Of a stretch of 64,000 bases of DNA, positions 43,994 through 53,582 are shown in pieces. The notes beneath the pieces were generated by a model, which ran no database searches, had not been told where the DNA came from, and saw only the letters and a program-made list of their open reading frames with translations. The first letter of the stretch is position 1, and each line of letters opens with the position of its first letter. Origin of the DNA: Jiangella gansuensis DSM 44835 (lineage in GTDB: Bacteria; Actinomycetota; Actinomycetes; Jiangellales; Jiangellaceae); the NCBI RefSeq assembly GCF_000515395.1, contig NZ_KI911782.1:2540606-2604605 (forward strand), given 5' to 3'. The position numbers were made by a program, and so were the translations under genes.

Positions 43994-44108
43994 CCGTGCC
44001 TGAGCTCCTGCCGGTCCCTGAGGGACGGATGCGCCGCCTAGATGCGCGAACGGTGCCCGCCGGCGACGTTGCGCGGCTGGACCACCGTTGCGAAGAAGAA
44101 TCCGGGCG

Positions 44109-44134
44109 CGGCCGCCTCGTCGTCGAGGCGGCCG
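44109..44134. terminator. Hairpin between convergent rhomboid and DUF7455 genes
   Basis: Eleven-bp perfect stem CGGCCGCCTCG / CGAGGCGGCCG with loop TCGT, in the gap between the two convergent genes; probably a shared terminator. Confidence 0.7.
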
Positions 44135-44148
44135 GCCGCGGGAAGTAT

Positions 44149-44367
44149 TCAGTCGGTGACGGGTTCGGGCTGGGCGTGCAGCTTGCCGGTCTCGTCCTGC
44201 CATTCGAGCGCGATAGGACGCAGCTTGTCCTCGTGCCGGCGGCCGTGGTGGCCGCAGAAGAGGAGATCGCCCTCGCTGAGAACGACGCGGATGTACGCCT
44301 GCGCGCCGCAGCTGTCACAACGGTCGACGGCATTCAACGGGCTGGTAGCGAGAGCTGTGTTCGTCAC
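44149..44367 (-). CDS. DUF7455 small zinc-ribbon-like protein
   Basis: A 72-aa protein with CDSC (C17, C20) and FCGHH (C38, H40/H41), likely one zinc site, of a family conserved in actinobacteria between the principal sigma factor and parE. The function is unknown. The GTG at 44367 has GAAGG upstream. Confidence 0.88.
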   Translation of the reverse strand: MTNTALATSPLNAVDRCDSCGAQAYIRVVLSEGDLLFCGHHGRRHEDKLRPIALEWQDETGKLHAQPEPVTD

Positions 44368-44643
44368 GTCGCCTACCTTCCTGATCGGTGTGCCACCTCT
44401 CGGTGGTGGTGCATCCGTATCAACATGAAACCATCGCCCGGCGTTCCCGCATCTCGAGTGTGGCCCGGTTCGCTCTGCGCGTAACGGTTCGGCTGTGAGG
44501 CTCGTCACGTCGGATCCGTGGCCGGATCGCCCGGGCGGCGGCACGTGACCCGTCGGCCAGCGTGGCAACCGCGGGAAGGTCAGGCACAGGGCTTACGCTG
44601 TCAACGCATGTTTTCGTCCGCATGTTCAGGAGGGAACCGACTC

Positions 44644-46743
44644 GTGACCGCCGAGCGCGCCGATGCCGTGACCACCGCCGGCGACTACACCGCGCGCCAT
44701 CTGTCGGTGCTGGAGGGCCTCGAGGCCGTCCGCAAACGGCCGGGCATGTACATCGGATCCACCGATTCCCGCGGCCTCATGCACTGCCTCTGGGAGATCA
44801 TCGACAACGCCGTCGACGAAGCGTTGGGCGGGTACTGCGACCGGGTCGAGGTCATCCTGCGCGGGGACGGTTCGGCCGAGGTCAGCGACAACGGCCGCGG
44901 CATCCCGGTCGACACCCACGCCAAGTCCGGCCTCTCCGGCGTCGAGGTCGTCTTCACCAAGCTGCACGCGGGCGGCAAGTTCGGTGGCGGTTCGTACGCG
45001 GCCTCCGGTGGCCTGCACGGTGTGGGCGCCAGCGTCGTCAACGGCCTGTCCGCGCGGCTGGACGTCGAGGTCGACCGGGGCGGCCGGACGCACGCCATGT
45101 CGTTCCGGCGCGGCGAGCCGGGCGTGTACGACGGTGAGGGGCCGGACGCGCCGTTCGCCCCGTTCACCGACCATTCCGAGCTGCGCGTCGTCGGCCGCGT
45201 CGCCAAGCGGGTCACCGGTACCCGGGTGCGGTTCTTCGCCGATCGGCAGATCTTCCTGCGTGACGCCGCGTACTCGTGGGAGGACCTCGTCTCCCGCGCC
45301 CGCCAGACGTCGTACCTGGTGCCGGGGCTGCAACTGACCATCCGCGACGAGCGCGGCGACGAGCCGGTGGAGGAGACCTTCCGGCACGACGGCGGCATCA
45401 GCGAGTTCGTCGAGTTCCTGAGTCCGGGCGCGCCGGTCACCGATGTCCTTCGGCTCACCGGTTCGCAGACGTTCCGCGAGACCGTGCCGGTGCTGGACGA
45501 CGACGGCCAGCTGGTCTCGAAGGACACCGAGCGCACGTGTGAGGTCGACGTCGCGCTGCGGTGGGACATCGGCTACGACACCGTGTCCCGGTCGTTCGTC
45601 AACGTCGTCGCCACGCCGAAGGGCGGCACCCACGTGGCCGGCTTCGAGCAGGGCCTGCTCAAGGCGCTGCGCGATCAGGTCAAGGTCAACGCCCGGCGGC
45701 TCAAAGCGGGGAACGACAAGATCGAGAAGGACGACGTGCTCGAGGGCCTCACCTCGGTGGTGACGGTCCGGCTCGACGAGCCGCAGTTCGAGGGCCAGAC
45801 GAAGGAGGTGCTCGGCACCGCGGCGGTGCGGTCCATCGTCGCGGGGGTGGTCGACCGGGAGCTCAAGGCCGTCCTCACCTCCACCAAGCGCAACGACAAG
45901 GCACAGGCGTCGGCGCTGCTGGAGAAGGTCGTGGCCGCCGCCAAGGCGCGGGTGGCTGCGCGGCTGCACAAGGAGACCGTCCGGCGCAAGAACGCGCTCG
46001 AGACCAGCGCGCTGCCCACCAAACTGGTCGACTGCCGATCGAACAGCCTGGAACGCTCCGAGCTGTTCATCGTCGAGGGTGACTCCGCGCTGGGCACCGG
46101 CCGCTCCGCGCGCGACGCGGAGTACCAGGCGCTGCTGCCGATCCGGGGCAAGATCCTCAACGTGCAGAAGGCCTCGGTCGGCGACATGCTCAAGAACGCC
46201 GAGTGCGCGGCCATCATCCAGGTGCTGGGCGCCGGCAGCGGCCGCACCTTCGACATCGAGCAGAGCCGCTATGGCCGGGTCATCCTGATGACCGACGCCG
46301 ACGTCGACGGCGCGCACATCCGCACCCTGCTGATCACGCTCTTCTACCGGTACATGCGCCCGTTCGTCGAGGCGGGGCGGCTGTTCGCGGCGATGCCGCC
46401 GTTGCACCGCGTCGAGCTGGCCAACCCGAAGAAGGGCCAGGACAAGTACATCTACACGTACACCGACACCGACCTGGACCGCACGTTGCGCGATCTCGCC
46501 CGCCGGGGCGTTCGGGTGAAGGACACGCCGCAGCGTTACAAGGGTCTCGGCGAAATGAACCCAGATCAGCTGGCCGAGACGACCATGGACCCGCGGCATC
46601 GCCGGTTGCGACGCATCAACGCCGACGACGCCGAGCGTGCCGAAGCGGTTTTCGAGCTGCTCATGGGCAACGAGGTGGCACCGCGCAAGGAGTTCATCAT
46701 CGCCGGCGCCGCCCAGTTGGATCGGGCCCGCATTGACGTCTAG
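44644..46743 (+). CDS. parE: DNA topoisomerase IV subunit B / type IIA topoisomerase ATPase subunit
   Basis: A 699-aa type IIA topoisomerase B subunit. The GHKL ATPase shows EIIDNAVDEALGG, DNGRGIPVD and GGLHGVGASVVNGLS; the TOPRIM domain shows EGDSALGTGR and DADVDGAHIRTLL. The C-terminus (YKGLGEMNPDQLAETTMDP) is complete. Location after sigA-DUF7455, with a matching A subunit 12 kb away, mirrors the parE/parC loci of streptomycetes, so ParE is preferred over GyrB, which normally lies near the origin. The GTG start follows GGAGGG. Confidence 0.93.
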   Translation: MTAERADAVTTAGDYTARHLSVLEGLEAVRKRPGMYIGSTDSRGLMHCLWEIIDNAVDEALGGYCDRVEVILRGDGSAEVSDNGRGIPVDTHAKSGLSGVEVVFTKLHAGGKFGGGSYAASGGLHGVGASVVNGLSARLDVEVDRGGRTHAMSFRRGEPGVYDGEGPDAPFAPFTDHSELRVVGRVAKRVTGTRVRFFADRQIFLRDAAYSWEDLVSRARQTSYLVPGLQLTIRDERGDEPVEETFRHDGGISEFVEFLSPGAPVTDVLRLTGSQTFRETVPVLDDDGQLVSKDTERTCEVDVALRWDIGYDTVSRSFVNVVATPKGGTHVAGFEQGLLKALRDQVKVNARRLKAGNDKIEKDDVLEGLTSVVTVRLDEPQFEGQTKEVLGTAAVRSIVAGVVDRELKAVLTSTKRNDKAQASALLEKVVAAAKARVAARLHKETVRRKNALETSALPTKLVDCRSNSLERSELFIVEGDSALGTGRSARDAEYQALLPIRGKILNVQKASVGDMLKNAECAAIIQVLGAGSGRTFDIEQSRYGRVILMTDADVDGAHIRTLLITLFYRYMRPFVEAGRLFAAMPPLHRVELANPKKGQDKYIYTYTDTDLDRTLRDLARRGVRVKDTPQRYKGLGEMNPDQLAETTMDPRHRRLRRINADDAERAEAVFELLMGNEVAPRKEFIIAGAAQLDRARIDV

Positions 46744-46837
46744 AGGCGGCCTACCCGGGACCCGCCCGTAGCCGTCACGTGGATTCCCCGTCCCTCACCG
46801 GCCGCACCCGGCCCGGTGGAACGTGAGATTTCACGCT

Positions 46838-46852
46838 GACGTGATCATTTCC
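46838..46852 (+). repeat. Solo 15-bp match to the repeat-element tail
   Basis: GACGTGATCATTTCC is identical to the last 13 bases of the 71-bp element tail plus the two flanking bases seen after E4. No loop or stem accompanies it. It may be a decayed remnant or a free-standing site for the same factor. Confidence 0.5.
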
Positions 46853-46914
46853 GACCGTGTCGGGGTGCCCGGTAGGGTTGAGGCGGCGGTTCGAGCGGAC
46901 GGGGGTGGTCGGTC

Positions 46915-47295
46915 GTGTGGAGACGATCGCCCGCCCGCCTGCGCTCGTTGGTCGCGGGCTTTCTCGCCGCCGGGCTGATGGTGCTCGCAGCGGCCCTGGT
47001 GACACCCGGCGGTGACGTGCTCCGCAGTGCCGCGGCCGGGCCGGCCATCCATCCCGCGGCGGAGATCACACCGAACGCGATGCCGCGTACCTGCGAACCC
47101 CCGGCCGACGTGCACGCCTGCGCCGCGCCGTCCGGCGACGGCACCGACGTCGGGCCGCTGGCCGCCGTCGTCGCCGATCCCCTCATCGTGGAGCCGAGCC
47201 TCGCCAGCTGGGCGACGCGCACACCGGTCGAGCGCACATTTCCGCGGGCCTCCGAACAGCTCGCCGGTGGCCGAGCGCCACCGGCCGCGACGTGA
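46915..47295 (+). CDS. Hypothetical secreted or membrane-anchored protein
   Basis: A 126-aa protein beginning with GTG and a signal-like N-terminus: basic residues (WRRSPARLRS) then a hydrophobic run (LVAGFLAAGLMVLAAALV). The rest is low in structure, with two cysteines (about residues 59 and 68). No family recognised. It lies between parE and the Mrp operon; coding quality is moderate, no strong ribosome-binding site. Confidence 0.5.
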   Translation: MWRRSPARLRSLVAGFLAAGLMVLAAALVTPGGDVLRSAAAGPAIHPAAEITPNAMPRTCEPPADVHACAAPSGDGTDVGPLAAVVADPLIVEPSLASWATRTPVERTFPRASEQLAGGRAPPAAT

Positions 47296-47388
47296 CCTGA
47301 CCGTCGACGTCCGCGAACTGTGCACCTCGCCACCCGCGAGGCGGCACTATCGGAGGCATCCTGTGTTAACCATCCGTGTGAGTCGCCC

Positions 47389-50301
47389 ATGATGCTGGCC
47401 CTGATCGCCGCGCACCTCGTCGTCGCGGCCACCGCGCCGCTCCTGGTCGCCTGGCTGCATCGCCGGGCATTCCTGGTGCTGGCCTTGGTGCCCGCGGCGT
47501 CATTCGGCTGGGCGGTGGCGATGACACCCGAGGTCGCCGGGCCCGCTGGCGGTGCCATCGAACAACAGGTGGCATGGGTCCAGACGCTGGGCCTGGAGCT
47601 GACGTTCCGGCTCACCACGCTGAGCTGGGCCATGATGCTGCTGGTCACCGGCGTCGGCGCGCTCGTGCTGGCGTACTGCGCCTACTACTTCCGCCCCGGC
47701 GACGGCGGCCTCTGGCGCTTCTCGGGGCTGCTCACCGGCTTCGCGGGCGCGATGCTCGGCCTGGTGCTCGCCGACGATCTCATCGTGCTGTACATCTTCT
47801 GGGAGCTCACCACCGTCCTGTCGTACCTGCTCATCGGCCACAACCCGGAGCGCAAGGCGAACCGGCGCGCGGCCATGCAGGCGCTGATGGTGACCACGCT
47901 GGGCGGGCTGGCCATGCTGGTGGGCATCATCATCATCGGCCAATCGGCCGGGACGTACCGGGCTTCGGAGGTGCTGGCCGCCCCGCCGGCCGGTGACGCG
48001 GTCACGGTGGCCGTGGTGCTGTTGCTGGTCGGCGCCATCTCGAAGTCCGCGCTGGTGCCCTTCCACTTCTGGTTGCCCGGCGCCATGGCCGCACCCACGC
48101 CCGTCAGCGCCTACCTGCACGCCGCCGCCATGGTGAAGGCCGGCATCTACCTGGTCGCGCTGCTCGCGCCCACGTTCGCCGGACTGTTGCCGTGGCGGCC
48201 GCTGCTGCTCATCCTGGGTGTCGCCACCATGCTGCTGGGCGGCTTGCGGGCGCTGCGCCAGCACGACCTCAAGCTCCTGCTCGCCTACGGCACGGTCAGC
48301 CAGCTCGGCTTCCTCATCGTGCTGGTCGGCGCCGGCACCCGGGCGGCGGCGCTGGCCGGGGTGGCCATGCTGGTCGCGCACGCGTTGTTCAAAGCGTCGC
48401 TCTTCCTCGTCGTCGGCGTCGTCGACCGCAGCACGGGCACCCGCGACCTGCGGGAACTGTCCGGGCTCGGCAAGCGGACACCAGTGCTCATGTGGGCGGC
48501 GATCCTGGCCGCCGGCTCGATGGCGGCGGTGCCACCGCTGGCCGGGTTCGTGGCCAAGGAGACGGTGTACGCCGCGTTCGTCGACATCGCCGAGACCGGC
48601 GACGGCACCGGCATCGGCTCGGCGGCCGGCTGGGTTCTGGTGGCAGGGCTGACCGTGGGCTCGGCGCTCACCGTCGCCTACAGTGCGCGGTTCGTCTGGG
48701 GCGCGTTCGCCACCAAGCCGGGGGTGCCGCCGATCGGCGACTGCCGGCTGCCGGCCCCCGGGTTCGCGGCCGCACCGGTCGCGCTGGCGCTGGCGTGCTT
48801 CGCGCTCGGGCTGCTCGGCCCGGCGGAGACGGAGCTGCTGGGGCCGTACGCGAACCAGTTCCCGGCCGGTGCGCACGAGCCGGAACTGACCCTGTGGCAC
48901 GGCGTCAATGTGCCGCTCATGTTGTCGGGGCTGTCGCTGCTGCTCGGCCTGGCCCTGTTCTGGTGGCGCGACGTGGTGGCCGGGGCGCAGCAGCGCTTCG
49001 CACCCCGCGCCGACGCGGAGTCGGGCTACCGGGCCATCATGCGTGGTGTCGACCGGCTGGCGGTCGAGGTCACCGGTGCCACCCAGCGTGGTTCGCTGCC
49101 CATCTACCTGGCGGTCATCTTCCTGGTCGTGGTCCTGGTGCCGGGCAGCACGCTGCTGGCGGGACAGATCTGGGACGGCGACGCGTACGCCTGGGACTCT
49201 CCGGCGCAGGCCGTCGTGGGCGGCATCATGATCGTGGCCGCAGTGCTGGCCGCGCGGTCGCGCCGGCGGCTCAAAGCCGTGGTGCTGGCCGGCGTCACCG
49301 GTTACGGCATGGCCATGCTGTTCATCCTGCACGGCGCTCCGGACCTGGCGCTGACGCAGGTGCTGGTCGAGACGGTGACCCTGGTCATCTTCGTGCTGGT
49401 GCTGCGCCGGATGCCGCTGTACTTCTCCAACCGGCCACTGACCAGTTCACGCTGGTGGCGGCTGGCCCTGGGCAGCGCGGTCGGTCTGGTGATGGCCGGG
49501 CTGGCGCTGGCGGCGTCGGGTGCGCGCATCGCCGACCCGGTGTCCGACGGGTTCGCCGAGCCCGCAGTGTCGTACGGCGGAGGGCACAATATCGTCAACG
49601 TCACCCTGGTCGACATCCGCGCCTGGGACACCATGGGCGAGATCTCCGTGCTGGTGGTGGCCGCGACCGGCGTGGCCAGCTTGATCTTCCTGATCACCGG
49701 CCGCACCGGGCGATGGCGGCCGGAGGCGGCGATCGCCAAGGCGCCACCGCAGACACGGCCGATGGACGGCCGCCGCCCGCACCGCAACGTGTGGCTGCGG
49801 GCCGGCGTGACGCTGGCGCCGGAACGGCGCTCCATCATGTTCGAAGTGGTCACCCGGCTGGCGTTCCACGTCATCATCGTGTTCTCGATCTACCTGCTGT
49901 TCGCCGGTCACAACTCACCAGGCGGTGGGTTCGCCGGCGGCCTGGTCGCGGGCCTGGCGCTGATGGTGCGCTACCTCGCGGGTGGCCGGTACGAGCTGAA
50001 CGAGGCCGCGCCGGTCGACGCCGGCCTGGTCCTGGGTATCGGCCTGTTCATCGCCACGGGCTCAGGGCTGGTGCCGCTCGCGCTGGGCGGTGATGTCCTG
50101 CAGAGCGCCGTCGTCGATCTCACGATTCCGCTGGTCGGGCACGTGCACTTCGTCACGTCGCTGTTCTTCGACATCGGCGTGTACCTCGTCGTCGTCGGGC
50201 TGATGCTCGACGTGCTGCGCAGCCTGGGTGGCGGCATCGACCGGCAGACGGACGATGACGACGACGTCGAGTCCCTGGAAGCAGTGGAGGGCATGCGATG
50301 A
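47389..50301 (+). CDS. mrpA: Na+/H+ antiporter subunit A fused to subunit B (MrpA-MrpB)
   Basis: A 970-aa multi-helix protein. Residues about 1-520 are the NADH-dehydrogenase ND5-like antiporter core (WELTTVLSYLLIG, ISKSALVPFHFWLPGAMAAPTPVSAYLHAAAMVKAG with its functional lysines), followed by a DUF4040/MrpB-like segment (about 620-690) and, from Met817, a complete MnhB domain (AGHNSPGGGFAGGLVAGLALMVRYL). A separate mrpB gene is therefore absent. The complex exchanges cytoplasmic Na+ for H+ and handles alkaline and salt stress. First gene of a coupled A/B-C-D-E-F-G operon. Confidence 0.93.
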   Translation: MMLALIAAHLVVAATAPLLVAWLHRRAFLVLALVPAASFGWAVAMTPEVAGPAGGAIEQQVAWVQTLGLELTFRLTTLSWAMMLLVTGVGALVLAYCAYYFRPGDGGLWRFSGLLTGFAGAMLGLVLADDLIVLYIFWELTTVLSYLLIGHNPERKANRRAAMQALMVTTLGGLAMLVGIIIIGQSAGTYRASEVLAAPPAGDAVTVAVVLLLVGAISKSALVPFHFWLPGAMAAPTPVSAYLHAAAMVKAGIYLVALLAPTFAGLLPWRPLLLILGVATMLLGGLRALRQHDLKLLLAYGTVSQLGFLIVLVGAGTRAAALAGVAMLVAHALFKASLFLVVGVVDRSTGTRDLRELSGLGKRTPVLMWAAILAAGSMAAVPPLAGFVAKETVYAAFVDIAETGDGTGIGSAAGWVLVAGLTVGSALTVAYSARFVWGAFATKPGVPPIGDCRLPAPGFAAAPVALALACFALGLLGPAETELLGPYANQFPAGAHEPELTLWHGVNVPLMLSGLSLLLGLALFWWRDVVAGAQQRFAPRADAESGYRAIMRGVDRLAVEVTGATQRGSLPIYLAVIFLVVVLVPGSTLLAGQIWDGDAYAWDSPAQAVVGGIMIVAAVLAARSRRRLKAVVLAGVTGYGMAMLFILHGAPDLALTQVLVETVTLVIFVLVLRRMPLYFSNRPLTSSRWWRLALGSAVGLVMAGLALAASGARIADPVSDGFAEPAVSYGGGHNIVNVTLVDIRAWDTMGEISVLVVAATGVASLIFLITGRTGRWRPEAAIAKAPPQTRPMDGRRPHRNVWLRAGVTLAPERRSIMFEVVTRLAFHVIIVFSIYLLFAGHNSPGGGFAGGLVAGLALMVRYLAGGRYELNEAAPVDAGLVLGIGLFIATGSGLVPLALGGDVLQSAVVDLTIPLVGHVHFVTSLFFDIGVYLVVVGLMLDVLRSLGGGIDRQTDDDDDVESLEAVEGMR

Positions 50302-50789
50302 GCGCCAACCTGACCCTGGTGGCTGTCGTCGGTGTCCTGTTCGCCGCCGGCGTCTACCTGTTGCTCGAGCGCAGCCTGACCCGCGTCCTGGTCGGCGTCA
50401 TCCTCATCGGCAACGGTGTCAACACGCTGTTCCTGGTGGCATCCGGCCCGGCGGGGCGCGCACCCATCGTCGGACTGAACGACGTGGACGACATGAGCGA
50501 CCCGCTGCCGCAGGCGCTGGTCCTCACCGCCATCGTCATCACCCTGGGTGTGACGGCGTTCCTCCTGGCCATGGCGTACCGGGCGTGGCAGTTGCACGAG
50601 CACGACGACGTCCAGGACGACGTCGAGGACGCGTTGATCCGGCGTCGGGCCGAGCGCGACGAGGCGTCGTCCAGTTACGACGACAGCGCCGGCGGCACCA
50701 TGGACGAGGAAGGCACCGACGACGCTTCCGAGGCGGCCAGCCGTGCCGACCTGGCGGCATCCGCGGGGCCCGAGGGGGAGGCCCGATGA
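50298..50789 (+). CDS. mrpC: Na+/H+ antiporter subunit C (MrpC)
   Basis: A 163-aa NuoK-like subunit with three helices (about residues 5-20, 27-48, 70-92). The last 60 residues form an acidic cytoplasmic tail (EHDDVQDDVEDA...), longer than in typical MrpC. Start and stop overlap neighbours by 4 bp (ATGA). Confidence 0.92.
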   Translation: MSANLTLVAVVGVLFAAGVYLLLERSLTRVLVGVILIGNGVNTLFLVASGPAGRAPIVGLNDVDDMSDPLPQALVLTAIVITLGVTAFLLAMAYRAWQLHEHDDVQDDVEDALIRRRAERDEASSSYDDSAGGTMDEEGTDDASEAASRADLAASAGPEGEAR

Positions 50790-52360
50790 ACGCGACCGCT
50801 CTCGTCCCGTTGCCGGTCGTCCTGCCGTTGTTCGGCGCCGGCCTCGCGTTCGCGCTGGGCCGCTCGGCCCGGGCGCAGCGGGTGGTCAGTCTCGTCGTGC
50901 TCGCGCTGATGGTGATCATCGCCGCGGTGCTGGTGTACCGGGCCGACACCGACGGACCACAGGTCATGGAGGTCGGCGGTTGGGATGCCCCGCTGGGCAT
51001 CTCGCTGGTGGCCGACCGGTTGTCAGCGTTGATGCTGCTGGTCTCGGCCATCGTGGCCCTGAGCGTCCTGGTGTACTCGCTGGGCCAGGGGGTGGTGGAG
51101 TACGGCCCGGACACCCCGCTGTCGGTGTTCCACCCGACCTTCCTGGTGCTGGTCGCCGGCGTCGCGAACGCCTTCCTCTCCGGCGACCTGTTCAACCTGT
51201 ACGTCGGGTTCGAGATCCTGCTGGCGGCCAGCTATGTGCTGCTGACACTCGGCGGCACCGGCGAACGCATCCGGGCCGGCACCACGTACGTCGTCGTCAG
51301 CCTGGTGTCGTCGATCATCTTCCTGACCGCGATCGCGCTGACGTACGCCGCCACCGGCTCCGTCGGGCTGGCTCATCTGGCGGGCCGACTGGACGAGCTG
51401 CCCGACGGCATCTCGCTGCTGCTGCAGCTCATGCTGCTGACGGCATTCGCCATCAAGGCCGCGGTGTTTCCGCTGTCGGCCTGGCTGCCCGACAGCTACC
51501 CGACCGCGCCGGCACCGGTCACGGCGGTCTTCGCGGGCTTGCTGACCAAGGTCGGTGTGTACGCGATCATCCGCACCCAGACGCTGCTGTTCCCGGACAG
51601 TGCGCTCAGCGACCTGCTGTTGTGGGCGGCACTGTTGACCATGCTCATCGGCATCCTGGGCGCCGTCGCACAGTCCGACATCAAACGAATGCTGTCGTTC
51701 ACACTGGTCAGCCACATCGGCTACATGGTGTTCGGGGTGGCCCTGGCCAGCGACGCCGGGCTGTCCGGTGCCATCTACTACGTCGTGCACCACATCGTCA
51801 TCCAGACCAACCTGTTCCTGGTCGCCGGCCTGATCGAGCGGCGCGGCGGCAGCACGTCGCTGGAACGGCTGGGCGGACTGGCGCGGTTGTCACCCGTCCT
51901 GGCGGTGCTGTTCTTCGTCCCGGCGATGAACCTGGCCGGCATCCCGCCCTTCTCCGGCTTCCTGGGCAAGCTGGGGCTGATGCAGGCCGGTGTCGACAAC
52001 GGCAGCCCACTGGCCTACGCGCTGGTCGTCGGCAGCGTGGTGACCAGCCTGCTGACCCTGTACGCGATGGCCAAGGCGTGGAACCGGGCGTTCTGGCAGG
52101 CGCCGAACCCCGTCGGGCCGCGCGAGACCACCGATATGCACCGCAAGCCGGTGCGCACCGACTCGCCGGAGCCGGCCGGCCGGGTCGCGGCCGTTGCGAT
52201 GCGCGGTGCCCTGGCCGGGCCGGCGGCGGCCCTGCTGGCGGTCGGGCTCGCCATGACCGTCTTCGCCGGCCCGTTGTTCGCGCTGACCGACCGGGCCGCG
52301 TCGGACCTGCGTGAACGTACGCCGTACATCGAAGCCGTCCTGCCGGGAGGTGCACCGTGA
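50786..52360 (+). CDS. mrpD: Na+/H+ antiporter subunit D (MrpD)
   Basis: A 524-aa ND2/ND4-like proton-translocating subunit with about 14 helices; FNLYVGFEILLAASYVLLTLG and AFAIKAAVFPLSAWLPDSYPTAPAPVTAVFAGLLTKVGVY carry the conserved Glu and Lys residues of the channel. ATG overlaps the mrpC stop and the stop overlaps mrpE. Confidence 0.94.
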   Translation: MNATALVPLPVVLPLFGAGLAFALGRSARAQRVVSLVVLALMVIIAAVLVYRADTDGPQVMEVGGWDAPLGISLVADRLSALMLLVSAIVALSVLVYSLGQGVVEYGPDTPLSVFHPTFLVLVAGVANAFLSGDLFNLYVGFEILLAASYVLLTLGGTGERIRAGTTYVVVSLVSSIIFLTAIALTYAATGSVGLAHLAGRLDELPDGISLLLQLMLLTAFAIKAAVFPLSAWLPDSYPTAPAPVTAVFAGLLTKVGVYAIIRTQTLLFPDSALSDLLLWAALLTMLIGILGAVAQSDIKRMLSFTLVSHIGYMVFGVALASDAGLSGAIYYVVHHIVIQTNLFLVAGLIERRGGSTSLERLGGLARLSPVLAVLFFVPAMNLAGIPPFSGFLGKLGLMQAGVDNGSPLAYALVVGSVVTSLLTLYAMAKAWNRAFWQAPNPVGPRETTDMHRKPVRTDSPEPAGRVAAVAMRGALAGPAAALLAVGLAMTVFAGPLFALTDRAASDLRERTPYIEAVLPGGAP

Positions 52361-52932
52361 CTTCGCCGGAGACCCCGGCCCCGGTTCCAGAGCGCAGGCG
52401 CGGGTTCCAATGGCCGATGCTCATCTCGCTGACGCTGGTGTGGGTGCTGCTCTGGGGCAATGTCTCGGTCGCGAACGTCGTCGCCGGGGCGGTGGTCGCG
52501 TTCGTCGTGGTGACGGTCTTCCCGTTGCCGCCCATCGTGTTCGGCGGCAAGGTGCGCGTCGCCGGGCTGTTGCGGCTGGCCGGCAGGTTTGCCGCGGACC
52601 TCGTCGTCGCCAGCACGCAGGTGGCCTGGCAGGCGCTACGTCCCGGTCACCAGCCCACGAACGCCGTCATCCAGCTCGACCTGTACAGCCGTTCGGACCT
52701 CTACCTGACGCTGACGGCGGAGTTCCTGTCGCTGGTGCCGGGCAGCCTGGTCGTCGAGGTGCGTCGCTCGACGTCCACGCTGTTCCTGCACGTGCTGGGG
52801 GTGCGTGACGAGACCGACGTCGAACGGGCTCGCCTCCGCGCCCTGGCCCAGGAGGAACGGGTGGTGAAGGCGCTGGCCTCCGACGAGGAGCTGGCGGCCT
52901 ATCGGCGCGCGAGGGAAGGAGTTGCGCGATGA
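52357..52932 (+). CDS. mrpE: Na+/H+ antiporter subunit E (MrpE)
   Basis: A 191-aa MrpE with N-terminal helices and a soluble C-terminal half containing NAVIQLDLYSRSDLYLTLTAEFLSLVPGSLVVEV, the family signature. GTG overlaps the mrpD stop (GTGA); the end overlaps mrpF. Confidence 0.92.
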   Translation: MTSPETPAPVPERRRGFQWPMLISLTLVWVLLWGNVSVANVVAGAVVAFVVVTVFPLPPIVFGGKVRVAGLLRLAGRFAADLVVASTQVAWQALRPGHQPTNAVIQLDLYSRSDLYLTLTAEFLSLVPGSLVVEVRRSTSTLFLHVLGVRDETDVERARLRALAQEERVVKALASDEELAAYRRAREGVAR

Positions 52933-53201
52933 CCATCGTGATCTGGGTGTGCGCGGCCATGCTCGCCGTCGCCGCGGCGCTGGTGGTGACGCGGATGACG
53001 CTCGGTCCGACCATGCTCAACCGGGTCGTCGCGATGGACGTGCTGATCGCCATCGTGGTGGCCGGGCTCGGCCTGGAGGCCGCGCTGAACCAGCACACCA
53101 CCACACTGCCGATCCTCGTGGTGCTGTCACTGGTCGGCTTCGTCGGTTCCGTCAGTGTGGCCCGGTTCGCCGCCCGCGACGACAAAGGGGAGCGCGCATG
53201 A
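52929..53201 (+). CDS. mrpF: Na+/H+ antiporter subunit F (MrpF)
   Basis: A 90-aa three-helix subunit with the family stretch RMTLGPTMLNRVVAMDVLIAIVVAGLGLEAALN. ATGA overlap with mrpE and with mrpG. Confidence 0.92.
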   Translation: MTIVIWVCAAMLAVAAALVVTRMTLGPTMLNRVVAMDVLIAIVVAGLGLEAALNQHTTTLPILVVLSLVGFVGSVSVARFAARDDKGERA

Positions 53202-53548
53202 ACACCGTCGCCGACGTCATCTCCGCGGCCTGCCTGATCGCCGGATCGTCGCTGTCGCTGATCGCGGCGATCGGCCTGGTGCGCTTCCCGGACCTGCTGG
53301 CCCGCATGCACGCCGGCACGAAGCCGCAGGTTCTGGGGCTGCTGCTGATCCTGGTCGGCGTCGGGTTGCGACTGCGCGACTGGACTGACCTGGGGATGCT
53401 GCTCGCGGTGGCGCTGTTCCAGCTGCTCACCGCTCCGGTGGCCGCCCACATGATCGGCCGGGCCGCCTACCGGCACGGCACTGTGCGCGAGGACACCCTG
53501 ATCGTGGACGAGCTCACTCCCGCGCTCGACGACGTCGGCAAGGGCTGA
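53198..53548 (+). CDS. mrpG: Na+/H+ antiporter subunit G (MrpG)
   Basis: A 116-aa three-helix subunit with GLVRFPDLLARMHAGTKPQVLGLLLILVGV, typical of MrpG. Last gene of the operon; a hairpin overlaps its stop. Confidence 0.93.
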   Translation: MNTVADVISAACLIAGSSLSLIAAIGLVRFPDLLARMHAGTKPQVLGLLLILVGVGLRLRDWTDLGMLLAVALFQLLTAPVAAHMIGRAAYRHGTVREDTLIVDELTPALDDVGKG

Positions 53549-53566
53549 GCCGGTGGGGTGACCGGC
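53549..53566. terminator. Short hairpin after the Mrp operon
   Basis: GCCGGT-GGGGTG-ACCGGC directly after the mrpG stop, between convergent mrpG and the GNAT gene. Small, but in the right place for a shared terminator. Confidence 0.5.
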
Positions 53567-53582
53567 CTTCGAGACCGCGTGA

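Noticed and set aside
44626-46599. 657-codon minus-strand open frame opposite parE
   Set aside because: Antisense shadow of a highly conserved gene; no recognisable domains.
47500-49332. 610-codon minus-strand open frame opposite mrpA
   Set aside because: Composition is dominated by Gln/His/Arg as expected for the reverse of a membrane protein gene; no start signals.
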